Part shown: positions 1-8,799 of the stretch, one piece after another | Position numbering within the stretch: the first letter of the stretch is position 1 | How the letters are laid out: the number at the start of each line of letters is the position of its first letter | Assembly (NCBI RefSeq): GCF_963677195.1 | Contig: NZ_OY781918.1 | Span: forward strand, 2,964,923 to 3,028,922 | Reading direction: 5' to 3' | Length of the DNA stretch: 64,000 nucleotides | From: an uncultured Marinifilum sp. | GTDB lineage: Bacteria; Bacteroidota; Bacteroidia; Bacteroidales; Marinifilaceae | Made by a program: the position numbers and the translations under genes | Notes under the pieces: model-generated | The model's input: only the letters and a program-made list of their open reading frames with translations | Databases searched by the model: none | Told to the model about the DNA's origin: nothing

Positions 1-682
1 ATAGGGTAAGAGTAATAAATTTTACTCTTTTTTGTAAGAGTAATCCGCTTTTAAGCGAGTTAAACATAGTGTGAAGGAAGCCAACAATTTTTTTGATTAT
101 TGGTTTTTCGGATCGCTTTAGCTTTTTAAGGCTAATAATAAATAATATGCCTATAAGTAATAATACAATAGGAAACACATATAGGTAGCGATATCCGTAA
201 ATGTGTGATATTCCTCCAATTGTAGAATTTAACATATCTTGTAATCGATCCAATTCAATTAAAAATAATGAGAAGACTCCTATTCCCAGTATTAAAAGAT
301 CGTAAGCTCTTTCGGCCATTAAGCTTCCTATTGATTTAGAAATAGGTATGTTAGAGCTTTTTTGTAAGGAGGTGCAACGTAATATCTCACCAAATTTTGG
401 GGTAAAGCTATTAACGAAATAACCTATAAGAATAGAGGTTAAAACTTTATTGGATTTTGGTTTTTCTCCTGATTCTTCTAGTAATAGTTTCCAACGTAAT
501 GCTCTTAAGTAGAATACCATAAATAAACATAAGAAACTAAGTAGAATAAAAAAGTAATCGGCATTAGCCAGACTTTCCCAAACAGGAGCCAGAGGTTTTT
601 CCCTTAGGGTTAGAAATAAGAATAAGCCTCCAATTAGAATTCCAATTGTATTTTGAAAAATATTTTTCAATGATTTGCTCAT
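1..682 (-). CDS. Lysylphosphatidylglycerol synthase TM-like (UPF0104/YbhN-type) membrane protein, partial
   Basis: The gene starts at the ATG at 682-680 and runs off the left edge, so its C-terminus is missing. I translated about 227 residues: MSKSLKNIFQN start, then hydrophobic segments around residues 10-23, 45-60 and 125-140, and another about 165-185. The stretch LRALRWKLLL, followed by ILIGYFVNSFTPKFGEILR, is the hallmark of the flippase-like MprF/AglD membrane domain (UPF0104): a conserved Arg-Trp after TM2 and an N-x-x-x-P-x-x-x-G-E motif. Members are inner-membrane proteins thought to move lipids or glycolipids; the substrate here cannot be told. It has no MprF-type synthase domain in the visible part. 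It lies downstream of the DUF5655 gene on the same strand. Confidence 0.75.
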   Translation of the reverse strand, partial: MSKSLKNIFQNTIGILIGGLFLFLTLREKPLAPVWESLANADYFFILLSFLCLFMVFYLRALRWKLLLEESGEKPKSNKVLTSILIGYFVNSFTPKFGEILRCTSLQKSSNIPISKSIGSLMAERAYDLLILGIGVFSLFLIELDRLQDMLNSTIGGISHIYGYRYLYVFPIVLLLIGILFIISLKKLKRSEKPIIKKIVGFLHTMFNSLKSGLLLQKRVKFITLTL

Positions 683-739
683 AAAAAGACAATATCAATA
701 AAGTAATGCATAATGGTAATAGTTTGCAAAAATAGAGAA

Positions 740-1153
740 TTATTTTTTTCTAATTGTCCAGTAAGCATCCCTAATCCAGATTTTAAGTTGTTCGTCTATA
801 TCCTCACAATCGGCAATGGCTAATCTATGTAAGACTCTGTTTTTAGAAATTCTGATACATTTATGAACAGGAAATTGATCTTCTTCTTTATTTAACTGAT
901 ATTCTAATTCTAAACGGTCTTTTCTTGGATAAAGAGATAAAAATGTGGCTTTGGTTTTAAATTGAATACAAGTTTTAAGATATATAATTTCTATGTTTTC
1001 GAAGGTATTTAAATAGGAGAGTAATAGCTCAAATGTTTCTAATATTTTTGCGTTCATTTTAGCTGTATGGCTTTCCTTATTAGTAACATAACAAGAATGA
1101 TACCGATTGGGTGAGGGCAGAACTCTTTTACATTTTGCGCATATCCAACTCAT
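740..1153 (-). CDS. DUF5655 domain protein
   Basis: A 137-residue soluble protein. The N-terminus carries a small zinc-finger-like motif (W-x-C-x-x-C at residues 3-8, then HSC near residue 19-21), followed by the DUF5655 fold: LLSYLNTFENIEIIYLKT, then a basic IQFKTKATFLSLYPRKDRLE strand region and a conserved acidic C-terminal helix ending in WIRDAYW. The domain is known from small bacterial proteins of unknown function and is sometimes seen next to transporters. No signal peptide or membrane segment is visible. It is preceded by 50 bp of AT-rich sequence and followed by the partial flippase-like gene, possibly co-transcribed. Confidence 0.7.
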   Translation of the reverse strand: MSWICAKCKRVLPSPNRYHSCYVTNKESHTAKMNAKILETFELLLSYLNTFENIEIIYLKTCIQFKTKATFLSLYPRKDRLELEYQLNKEEDQFPVHKCIRISKNRVLHRLAIADCEDIDEQLKIWIRDAYWTIRKK

Positions 1154-1205
1154 TGCTAAAAATTATTTATTAGCTCGAAATATACATTAAATAATCTTTT
1201 AAAGT

Positions 1206-2789
1206 TTAATTTTCATCTAATTTTCCTAAGGCAATTTGCTGCATACTATTACTTATTCTTTTCAATGCATCTTTAATATTTTCTTCGGGTTTAATATAGT
1301 TTTTATCACCCCAAAAGTTTGGATCATAATTACTTTTGTGATTAGATAAAATTGTACTTGGTTGAATGGTTTCGCGATATTTAAATTTTACTACATTTTG
1401 CCTACGCATATTTGTTGTAGCCATTTCGAAAGAGGTAGAAAAATTATTGGAGAATAATTTTTTCTTGTTTTTTACCTTAAACTTTAAGTTCCCTAAAGCA
1501 TGGTTAAAATAATATTTATCATTAATTTTTCGGTAACTTATTACATAATTAACAATAAGGGGTTTAACTTTGGTTTTAGCATTGCCTTTTACAATAAATT
1601 GGTTTTTTAGTTCACTTAATCGATTGCGTTCGTATCCAAATTCGGCACGTACAATGGCTAAATTATTGGTTTCGATAAATATTTTTCCTTTAAACATAGG
1701 AGTGTTTAAATTCGGCTTAGGCTGAAATTCAATAATATATACCGACTTGTTATTAAATGTACTAATATCAGCCAATCGATAATGAAAGAAATTCATAAAT
1801 TCCGGATCGAGAAATTCGGGTAAATTTTTGGCAATATCTAATTGTAAACATGCTTTTATTCCTCCTTTAAGCTTAAACGAAATGGTATCTAAACGTGTTA
1901 CATCGTATATCTTTCTACTTTTAAAAAGTTTAACTCTGTCTTTTAAATTGTTATTCGAATAGGAGTTTTTATAAATATCAAGAACCGACTCCAAGTAAAT
2001 CATATATTTGTTATTTTTTAAAACCGATTCTCGATAAAAGGAGGTTAAATTTGTAGGCATTTGAGGATAATTCTCGGATATATTATTTACCGCAGCATGA
2101 ATTAAGGCAAGCGGATCGTTACTGCGAATAATAACTTCTTGAAGTGAAATAAAATTCTCTTTAAGAGATATTTGAATAGGTTTATTTGTGATTTTGGAAA
2201 TGGGAATTTCTGAATTTTTATAGCCTACATAAGAAAATACCAAAGTGTCTGTAATATTATTCGACGAAATACTTAGTGTAAATTCACCATCTTGATTGCT
2301 AATTGTTCCTATATGTTTCCCTCTAATGCCAACACTTGCATAAGGCAGGGCTTTTTTGTTCGATGAGTCTGCTATTTTACCAGAAATATTACGGTACGAA
2401 ATATAAGGAATAACAGTTTTCGAAATATTTTTTGTAGTATGGTATTTAACTGGAACAATTACAATATGAGGTCCATCGGCATGAAAATTAAGTGTCGAAT
2501 CTGGAATTATTTTTCGTAAGATTCCTTCTAATTCCTCATTATTCGTAGATAAATTAATATTATTTCGCGATTTAAAAAGGTCCGAATTATAGGTGAAGTA
2601 ACAATTGCCTTTTTTCGCAATACTATCTAGTGCATTATCAATGCTTATATTGGAATAATTAAGGCTAAGTTTTTTATCTAGAATTGTATTTTGTGATGCT
2701 AAGTTAAAATGTATCAAACACAAAAGAGCTACTAGCAAAAAATATCTACTTGCTGGTACTAATTTATTATTTGTATTGTGTTGATACAT
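1206..2789 (-). CDS. STN plus CarboxypepD_reg-like outer-envelope protein
   Basis: A 527-residue protein with an N-terminal signal or anchor segment (YFLLVALLCLIHFNLAS, about 17-33), a secretin/TonB short N-terminal (STN) domain at about 36-112, and a carboxypeptidase-regulatory-like beta domain at about 134-212 (ISGKIADSSNKKALPYASV, GYKN). A conserved 300-residue C-terminal part begins at FYRES and contains LKGGIKACLQLDI, a KGKIFIETNNLAIVRAEF strand pair and an N-F-W-G motif near the end. No beta-barrel TonB receptor domain is present. It is the last gene of a sigma-FecR-this protein run, 14 bp after fecR, so it is probably the output or signal sensor of that system. It is a paralogue of the gene at 4581-5882, which lacks the STN domain. 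The function of the C-terminal part is unknown. Confidence 0.75.
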   Translation of the reverse strand: MYQHNTNNKLVPASRYFLLVALLCLIHFNLASQNTILDKKLSLNYSNISIDNALDSIAKKGNCYFTYNSDLFKSRNNINLSTNNEELEGILRKIIPDSTLNFHADGPHIVIVPVKYHTTKNISKTVIPYISYRNISGKIADSSNKKALPYASVGIRGKHIGTISNQDGEFTLSISSNNITDTLVFSYVGYKNSEIPISKITNKPIQISLKENFISLQEVIIRSNDPLALIHAAVNNISENYPQMPTNLTSFYRESVLKNNKYMIYLESVLDIYKNSYSNNNLKDRVKLFKSRKIYDVTRLDTISFKLKGGIKACLQLDIAKNLPEFLDPEFMNFFHYRLADISTFNNKSVYIIEFQPKPNLNTPMFKGKIFIETNNLAIVRAEFGYERNRLSELKNQFIVKGNAKTKVKPLIVNYVISYRKINDKYYFNHALGNLKFKVKNKKKLFSNNFSTSFEMATTNMRRQNVVKFKYRETIQPSTILSNHKSNYDPNFWGDKNYIKPEENIKDALKRISNSMQQIALGKLDEN

Positions 2790-2803
2790 GTTTTTGTTAT
2801 TGG

Positions 2804-3817
2804 TTAATTTCGTGATTTAATGGTAATTTGATTTCCATTTTTTTCGTAAGTTAAATTGTAAGAAAGACAAATATTATTTAAAACCCGATTTAAGGGATCT
2901 CTATCAAAGGCTGTGTTAATATGATTTTTAGCAATACTATCGTTATCAAATTTAATGTTAACACGATAGGTTCTTTCAATAACTTTAGCAACTTCTTTTA
3001 ATTCCATTTCCTTAAAAATCATTCGATGTGTTTTCCAGGACAGATAGTTTTCATCTTTTAGAATTGATTTTTGAAGATAATTTTCTGATAAGATTCCAAA
3101 ATCACCTTTTTCTAATATCAGTGAATTGTCGGGATTTTGAATTCCCTTGAATTGAACTTTCCCTGATTCCACTAGTACTTCCACCTTATTTTCTTTGGCA
3201 ATTACATTAAAAGAAGTTCCTAGAACTTTAATTTCTGCATTTTTTGCAATAATAATAAATGGTTTGGATGGATTTTTTACAATATCGAAAAATGCTTCGC
3301 CGCTTAAAATTACCTTGCGTTCTTGTTTTGTAAATTTTCGTGGATAAGTTAATTCCGATTTTCCATTTAAGTTTACACTTGATCCATCGGGAAGAATAAC
3401 TTTTTGTCCACTTTCATGTTGTTCAGATACAAAAGTTATATTGGTAGAGAAGTACTTATGATAGCCTTTGTAAGAGAATATGCTAAATCCAATTACAATT
3501 GCCAGCATGGCTGCTATTTGCATCCACTTTTTGAGGTTTAAGTAGTGGCTTGTTGCAGCTTGTTTTTCGGTGAATTGTTTGTTTGTGATTTTCGATTTTA
3601 CTTCATTCCAAGCAAGATCTGTATCAAAATTGTTCTTTATTTTATTTAACTGATCTACTAAATTGAGATCTTTTTCGGAAGCAGCTACAATTTTTGCGTA
3701 TTCCGAATTTGAATCAATCATTTTCTCAAACGCAATTTTTTCCTCCTTCTTCATTTCTCCGTTTAAATACTTTGAAATGTTCTCCCAATCGATGTTATGT
3801 GATGTTTCCTGTGTCAT
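2804..3817 (-). CDS. FecR-family anti-sigma factor
   Basis: A membrane-spanning anti-sigma factor. The cytoplasmic N-terminus (about 1-95) begins IDWENISKYLNGEM. One transmembrane helix follows (about 103-121, IAAMLAIVIGFSIFSY). The periplasmic FecR domain (about 125-235) holds VILPDGSSVNLNGKSELTYP and GEAFFDIVKNPSKPF. The C-terminal DUF4974/STN-like domain shows the typical MELKEVAKVIERTY pattern. I chose the MTQETS start at 3817, one base after the sigma stop codon; an upstream in-frame ATG at 3829 would overlap the sigma gene by 11 bp. In this family the N-terminus holds the sigma factor inactive until an outer-membrane signal is relayed. Here no TonB receptor is adjacent; the STN domain of the next gene is the likely partner. 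Confidence 0.88.
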   Translation of the reverse strand: MTQETSHNIDWENISKYLNGEMKKEEKIAFEKMIDSNSEYAKIVAASEKDLNLVDQLNKIKNNFDTDLAWNEVKSKITNKQFTEKQAATSHYLNLKKWMQIAAMLAIVIGFSIFSYKGYHKYFSTNITFVSEQHESGQKVILPDGSSVNLNGKSELTYPRKFTKQERKVILSGEAFFDIVKNPSKPFIIIAKNAEIKVLGTSFNVIAKENKVEVLVESGKVQFKGIQNPDNSLILEKGDFGILSENYLQKSILKDENYLSWKTHRMIFKEMELKEVAKVIERTYRVNIKFDNDSIAKNHINTAFDRDPLNRVLNNICLSYNLTYEKNGNQITIKSRN

Positions 3818-3818
3818 T

Positions 3819-4370
3819 TTATAGTACAATTATACTAAGGTAATCTTTTAAATTTTTTCGAAATGCCTTTAGCGCTTTCCCCATATTCGACTCTACGGTT
3901 TTTACCGAAATAGATAACTTATCTGCAATTTCATGATATTTAAAGCCATCAAACCTACTCATTTTAAAAATTATACCACAGCGGTCTGGCAGACTTAAAA
4001 GTGTTTCATGAATTATTATTTGTATTTCTTTTTCTTCAATATCTTTACTAATATGAGAGCTTACCGAATTATTTTTTACGTGCTCTTCGTACTGTTTTTT
4101 TGAACCTCTTTTTCTTAAATATTGTAAACAGTTTAAATAGGTTGATCGATAAAGGTATGCCTTAAAGGATGTGTGTATATTAAGTTTTTCACGATCTTCC
4201 CATATTTTACAAAATAAATCTTGAACAATTTCTTTTGCTAAATCAGAATCTTTAACAAATTTTAGCGCATAATAACAAAGTAATGGGTAGTAAAGTTTAA
4301 ACAGATTTTCAAATTCGTTTATATCACCCTTTTTTATATTTTGTAATATTGTATCCGTTTTTTCTGTCAT
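3819..4370 (-). CDS. ECF RNA polymerase sigma factor (FecI-like)
   Basis: A 183-residue sigma-70 family factor of the Bacteroidetes ECF type. Region 2 lies at about 20-90 (YYPLLCYYALKFVKDSDLAKE, VQDLFCKIWE) and region 4 at about 120-175 (LPDRCGIIFKMSRFDG, then the helix-turn-helix HEIADKLSISVKTVES). Regions 1.1 and 3 are absent, as expected. It is the first gene of the sigma-fecR-STN protein run and has its own promoter candidate at 4440-4470. The genes it controls are probably the neighbouring CarboxypepD_reg genes and possibly others elsewhere; this is inference from position. Confidence 0.88.
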   Translation of the reverse strand: MTEKTDTILQNIKKGDINEFENLFKLYYPLLCYYALKFVKDSDLAKEIVQDLFCKIWEDREKLNIHTSFKAYLYRSTYLNCLQYLRKRGSKKQYEEHVKNNSVSSHISKDIEEKEIQIIIHETLLSLPDRCGIIFKMSRFDGFKYHEIADKLSISVKTVESNMGKALKAFRKNLKDYLSIIVL

Positions 4371-4439
4371 TCGTTGTTAGTATTCCTATTTAAAAAGTAT
4401 TTACTATTTCTAATATAGGATTTTTAAGCAATAATACCT

Positions 4440-4470
4440 CAAAAGTAATTCTACTTAATGCTAGGTACAA
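4440..4470 (-). promoter_or_regulatory. Bacteroidetes-type promoter candidate for the sigma gene
   Basis: On the minus strand the sequence reads TTG (4470-4468), a 20-bp spacer, then TACTTTTG (4447-4440), which matches the Bacteroidetes sigma-A consensus TTG-N19/20-TAnnTTTG. It lies about 70 bp upstream of the sigma ATG, giving a short leader. Found by eye. Confidence 0.45.
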
Positions 4471-4580
4471 TTTGATAAATAAGAATCAAAAAAACCATTA
4501 ATGAATTTCTATTTCCCCTATTTAATAGTATTCGGTTTTTTTGATCCTTAATTATTTTTTTACAGCTTGGTTTTTTTGTA

Positions 4581-5882
4581 TTATTTGGCTTTACGTTTCA
4601 ATTTTCTAATTGCCGATTCAATCGATTGATCTGGTTCGATGGTGTTATGTGCTCCCCAAAAATTTTTATCTGCAAAATTGTTTACTTCCTCAATTAAAAC
4701 CTGATTGGATTTAAATTTATCAGCAGATTTAAATTTTATAATGTCATCTTCTTTACGGTCTGTAATTGCAATTTCGGCCATAGCAGAGTAGTTGGTGTTA
4801 AATAGCTTACGTTTCCAGTTACATTTAAAATTAATTTCTCCCCGAGCATAATTAAAGTACCATTTACCATTGTCCTCGTAATAGTTAACAAGGTAATCTG
4901 CCGAGGTTGGACTTACTTTTACACCAATTGGTTTTCTTCTTATGAATAGGCTGCTGGCTTCCTCAGGGTCAGATAAATTAAGACTAAATTTTGCACTCGA
5001 TAAAGCTAGGTTATCTGCCTCTATGTATAGCATTCCGTAGTATAAAGGAATATCAACCTCCTTTTTTTGTTCAAATTTTATTACATAATGAATTTTTTCG
5101 TTAATTCTTGTAATGGAGTTAAGACTAAAGTTATAGCTTTCTATAAAATCTTCAGAGAATAAATTGTATGGATTTTTAATAACATCTAATAAAAGAGCTG
5201 TAGTTGGTCCACCTTGCAATTTAAATAGCAGGGTATCCATCTTTTTAACATCCTGACTTTTTCTTCCTTTAAAAATCTGAACCTGATCTCCGCGGCTCTG
5301 TTTGTATCCGGCTTTGTGTATGTTTACAACGGCTTCTGATATTGCAACATAAGTTCTGTTTTTTCGAATTGTTTCACGGTAAAAACCTTTCATCATATTT
5401 GGACTTGTAGAATAGTTTTCACCTACTTTTTTTAATATTCCCCGCACTAAAAGTTCTGGATCTAGAGGATATATATTGATTTCCTCTAAGGGTACAAAAG
5501 CAGATTCTAATGCTAAAATATTTTTTTTAGGTTTAAGAGTACTAATTGGTACATTAAGATTTTTGTATCCAATATAACTTACCTCAATTGTATTTACAGG
5601 AAGACCTTTTTCAATTTTTAATAAAAATTCTCCCTCGTTATTCGAAACTGTAGCAATATTTAGTCCTTTAACAGATATAGTAGCAAAAATTAATGGTTCT
5701 TTGCTCTTTTTATCTTGAACTTTTCCCTTGTAAACATTGTACTTTAACGTGTCTATAACCTGTTGTACCTTGTTTTTTTCTTTTTTCTTTCTGATATTTC
5801 CTTCTGCAGCAAAACTACATGTCGATATAAGTAAGAATGCCGAAATCAGAATCGTTAGTTTGTATGTTAATTTTGTTTTCAT
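4581..5882 (-). CDS. CarboxypepD_reg-like envelope protein, paralogue
   Basis: I use the ATG at 5882 because it begins a good signal peptide (MKTKLTYK, then LTILISAFLLISTCSFAAEG). The upstream in-frame ATG at 5945 adds an unlikely extension. After the signal comes a carboxypeptidase-regulatory-like domain (about 50-130, KEPLIFATISVKGLN, GEFLLKI, SYIGYKN) and the same C-terminal region as the gene at 1206-2789: FYRETIRKNRTYVAISEAV, LLFKLQGGPTTALLLDV, LYIEADNLALSSAKF and a final FWGAHNTIEPDQSI. It lacks the STN domain, so it is a shorter sister of that protein. It lies upstream of the sigma gene on the same strand with 210 bp between. Likely periplasmic or outer-membrane; the role is unknown. 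Confidence 0.72.
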   Translation of the reverse strand: MKTKLTYKLTILISAFLLISTCSFAAEGNIRKKKEKNKVQQVIDTLKYNVYKGKVQDKKSKEPLIFATISVKGLNIATVSNNEGEFLLKIEKGLPVNTIEVSYIGYKNLNVPISTLKPKKNILALESAFVPLEEINIYPLDPELLVRGILKKVGENYSTSPNMMKGFYRETIRKNRTYVAISEAVVNIHKAGYKQSRGDQVQIFKGRKSQDVKKMDTLLFKLQGGPTTALLLDVIKNPYNLFSEDFIESYNFSLNSITRINEKIHYVIKFEQKKEVDIPLYYGMLYIEADNLALSSAKFSLNLSDPEEASSLFIRRKPIGVKVSPTSADYLVNYYEDNGKWYFNYARGEINFKCNWKRKLFNTNYSAMAEIAITDRKEDDIIKFKSADKFKSNQVLIEEVNNFADKNFWGAHNTIEPDQSIESAIRKLKRKAK

Positions 5883-6142
5883 GGCAATATATTTTAGTTT
5901 ATTACTATTGATATAATTATGAAATAAGGATTGTGAAATTTTCACCTTCTATCTATAAGATGCTTGAAAATTAAAATACCCTATGCTATAATTACTTTTT
6001 TTTTATAATATAAAATTTTATTTACATAAGTTATTTGTAAGCGAGTGTTTTAAGTATTGTAAAATTATTTTTATTAGTTGATAAATTAGGTTTATATTTA
6101 TCGCAGAAGTATTTATTATTATCGAAAAATAAGATTCGAAGC

Positions 6143-6859
6143 ATGAAAGTTGATTTCTCCAAAGAAGACATGGTACTTAAAGTTTATCCTACAATTTCTG
6201 GCTGTTTTCAGGAAGCTTGGTTTATCTTAAAAAACAATTTCTTATTATTATTACTGGCGGTTTTTCTTGCTGCAATAATCGATATGCCAATGGGATATGA
6301 GTATATTTTCGATCAGTCGAACGATTCATTCTCCTTTGGAAAAGCCTTTTTTGGAGTGTTTGGTTTTTTGTTTTATATGCTAATTGTTACACCAATAAAT
6401 TATGGTGTAGATTGGACTTTTTTGCAAGCTGTACGAAAAAAAAATCCACAATTTGAGGAAATCCTTTCGGGATTTAGAAAGTTTCTGTTTGTTGTTTTAA
6501 GCCATTTACTAGTGATTGGAATTGTAGGTTTGGGTTTTATTTTTTTTATTATTCCCGGAATTTATCTTGTATGTAAGTTAATATTTGTTCCTTATCTAAT
6601 AATGGATAAAAAATTAGATCCGCTACAAGCAATTAAGCTTAGCTATTATCTTAGTAAAGGGTATTTCTGGACTATTTTTGGAATGGGAATTTTATCTTTT
6701 TTTATTTTTATTTTGGGTTTAATTTGTATGCTTGTTGGTGTTTTTGTATCCATAATATGGATTAGTTCAGCATTTGCTGTTTTGTACAAAGCATTGGAAG
6801 AACTTCATTTTAAGGAGGCTTGTGTGTTGGCAGGAGTTCAGTTAACTATTGAAGAATAA
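6143..6859 (+). CDS. Polytopic inner-membrane protein of unknown function
   Basis: A 238-residue protein with about six hydrophobic segments (near 33-48, 71-88, 112-136, 138-150, 174-196, 198-216). The motif GFIFFIIPGIYLVCKLIFVP followed by YLIMDKKLDPLQAIKLS is shared by several bacterial membrane families resembling YciC or DUF975, in which a Pro-Gly-Ile-Tyr kink precedes an amphipathic helix. I cannot assign a precise family. It stands alone between the divergent CarboxypepD_reg gene and the convergent nadA, separated from the latter by a terminator hairpin. The start codon is the first ATG after in-frame stops, with no Shine-Dalgarno sequence. Confidence 0.6.
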   Translation: MKVDFSKEDMVLKVYPTISGCFQEAWFILKNNFLLLLLAVFLAAIIDMPMGYEYIFDQSNDSFSFGKAFFGVFGFLFYMLIVTPINYGVDWTFLQAVRKKNPQFEEILSGFRKFLFVVLSHLLVIGIVGLGFIFFIIPGIYLVCKLIFVPYLIMDKKLDPLQAIKLSYYLSKGYFWTIFGMGILSFFIFILGLICMLVGVFVSIIWISSAFAVLYKALEELHFKEACVLAGVQLTIEE

Positions 6860-6860
6860 A

Positions 6861-6894
6861 AAAGAGCCATTTGTTTTTTAACAAACAGCTCTTT
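6861..6894. terminator. Bidirectional hairpin terminator
   Basis: AAAGAGC at 6861-6867 pairs with GCTCTTT at 6888-6894; an inner TTTGTT/AACAAA pair extends the stem. It sits between the convergent membrane-protein gene and nadA. Confidence 0.7.
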
Positions 6895-6912
6895 AGTGCA
6901 GTATCTTTTCTG

Positions 6913-7839
6913 TTAAAGTTTTAATTGTTTCGACATATTAAGCATTTTAACAATAGGAGCTTTTGCATTTTCCATTATCTTATCAGGAAGAATAATTTCT
7001 GGTTTTTCGTTTTTAAGGGCCAGATAAATTTTTTCCATTGTGTTTAATTTCATATAAGCACAATCGTTACACGCACAGGTTTCGTCTGCAGGAACAATTA
7101 AAAATTCCTTGTTTGGAGAATCCTTTTTCATTTGGTGCAGTATTCCTGTTTCGGTGGCAACAATAAATTTTTTAGCATCGCTATTTTTTGTGTAATTAAG
7201 CATTGCTGTTGTAGAGCCAACAAAATCAGCTAATATTAAAACAGGTTGTGCACATTCAGGATGAGCAATTAGTATAGCATCTGGGTTTTCAATTTTCATT
7301 TTCATGATTTTTTCTGATGAAAGAATATCATGAACTTCGCAGGTTCCATCCCAAAGTACCATGTTGCGTCCGGTAACTTCGTTAATATATCGACCAAGGT
7401 TTTTATCTGGTGCAAAAATAATTTTCTGATCTTTTGGTAATGCTTCTACTAGTTGTACAGCATTTCCTGAGGTACATATTAAGTCGGAGAGGGTTTTAAT
7501 TTCGGCCGAACAATTAATATATGAAATTACCATGTGATCGGGATATTTTGCTTTAAATTTTGCAAAATCATCGGCCGGACACGATTCAGCCAGAGAGCAC
7601 CCTGCATCCAAATCGGGTAAAAGTACCTTTGTGTTTGGATTCAATATTTTTGCAGTCTCAGCCATAAAATGAACTCCCGCAAATAGAATTATATCTGCAT
7701 CTATTTCAGTTGCTTTTTGAGCCAGGGCTAAACTATCACCTTTAAAGTCTGCTATTTCCTGTATATCGGATGTTTGGTAGTAATGAGCCAGTATAACAGC
7801 ATTTTTTTCTTTTGCCAGTTTAAGAACTTTATCTTTCAT
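6913..7839 (-). CDS. nadA: Quinolinate synthase NadA
   Basis: 308 residues, full length for the family. It condenses iminoaspartate with dihydroxyacetone phosphate to quinolinate, the second step of de novo NAD synthesis, using an oxygen-sensitive [4Fe-4S] cluster. Recognisable segments are the N-terminal AHYYQTSDIQEIADFKGDSL, GVHFMAETAKILNP, DAGCSLAESCPA, CTSGNAVQ, HPECAQPV and the C-terminal CACNDCAYMKLNT, which together carry the cluster cysteines. No nadB or nadC lies nearby, so the pathway is scattered. It is transcribed alone toward the terminator at 6861-6894. Confidence 0.95.
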   Translation of the reverse strand: MKDKVLKLAKEKNAVILAHYYQTSDIQEIADFKGDSLALAQKATEIDADIILFAGVHFMAETAKILNPNTKVLLPDLDAGCSLAESCPADDFAKFKAKYPDHMVISYINCSAEIKTLSDLICTSGNAVQLVEALPKDQKIIFAPDKNLGRYINEVTGRNMVLWDGTCEVHDILSSEKIMKMKIENPDAILIAHPECAQPVLILADFVGSTTAMLNYTKNSDAKKFIVATETGILHQMKKDSPNKEFLIVPADETCACNDCAYMKLNTMEKIYLALKNEKPEIILPDKIMENAKAPIVKMLNMSKQLKL

Positions 7840-7973
7840 TAATTCGAATTTTGCTAAACCTTTTAGATAAATACAGATGCAAATATCTTTAAATTATCGA
7901 GAAATTCAAACTTAGAATACTGTTTTAAATGAATTAGATGAACTCTAGTCAATTTGAATCTAAAATAAAAATC

Positions 7974-8004
7974 TTGTTAATTCTGATATTAGTAGATACT
8001 TTTA
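7974..8004 (+). promoter_or_regulatory. Promoter candidate for cutC
   Basis: TTG at 7974-7976, a 20-bp spacer, then TACTTTTA at 7997-8004. This is one base off the Bacteroidetes TAnnTTTG box and lies 24 bp before the cutC ATG. Found by eye. Confidence 0.35.
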
Positions 8005-8028
8005 CTATCTATTTAACTTTATAAAATA

Positions 8029-8784
8029 ATGAGCAAAGCATTATTGGAAATATGTTGTTATTCTGTGCAGTCGGCAGTAACAGCTGAAATGGCAGGAGCC
8101 GATCGCATTGAATTGTGTGCTGGTGTTTATGAGGGAGGTGTTACTCCTGCATTTGCTACAATAGAATTAGCCGAAAAAATGGTAAAAATTCCGATTAACG
8201 TAATTATTAGACCAAGAGCTTCCGATTTTTGCTATTCTAATACTGAGCTTGAATGTATGAAACGTGATATTGAAGTATGCAAAAAAATAGGTGTGAATGG
8301 AATTGTTTCGGGAGTTTTATTGCCTGATGGCAAAATTGATCTGGTAAGAACAAAAGAATTAATTGATCTGGCAAGACCATTAAATTTTACTTTTCACAGG
8401 GCATTCGATATGGTAGAAAATCATATTCTTGCTTTAGAACAATTGATAGAACTTGGAGTTAATCGTATTCTTACTTCGGGAGGAATGCAGACTGCAAATG
8501 AAGGTGTTGATTTATTACAGGTGTTAATTGAAAAAGCTCAAGATAGAATTGTTATAATGCCGGGAAGTGGAATTAACGAATCGAATATTATTTCGGTAAG
8601 AAAACACACCCGAGCAACTGAATTTCATTGTTCTGCAAAAAAAATGGTAAATAGTAAAATGCTATATCAGAATCCTAATATAAATATGGGAGGAGAAAGC
8701 AGTATTCCGGAATTTGAATATTATGAGGCCGATTCAGAAAAAATTCGTAAAATTGTAAACATCCTAAAAGCCGAGGACCATTAA
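8029..8784 (+). CDS. cutC: CutC-family protein
   Basis: 251 residues with the CutC TIM-barrel signature: LEICCYSVQSAVTAEMAGADRIELC at the start, GGVTPAFATIELA, VIIRPRASDFCYS, FHRAFDM, LTSGGMQTANEG and PGSGINESNI. CutC was named for copper tolerance in E. coli, but its biochemical activity is not settled; some work links it to copper binding. It probably forms an operon with the transglutaminase lipoprotein that starts 15 bp downstream. Confidence 0.92.
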   Translation: MSKALLEICCYSVQSAVTAEMAGADRIELCAGVYEGGVTPAFATIELAEKMVKIPINVIIRPRASDFCYSNTELECMKRDIEVCKKIGVNGIVSGVLLPDGKIDLVRTKELIDLARPLNFTFHRAFDMVENHILALEQLIELGVNRILTSGGMQTANEGVDLLQVLIEKAQDRIVIMPGSGINESNIISVRKHTRATEFHCSAKKMVNSKMLYQNPNINMGGESSIPEFEYYEADSEKIRKIVNILKAEDH

Positions 8785-8799
8785 CTAACTAAAATACCT

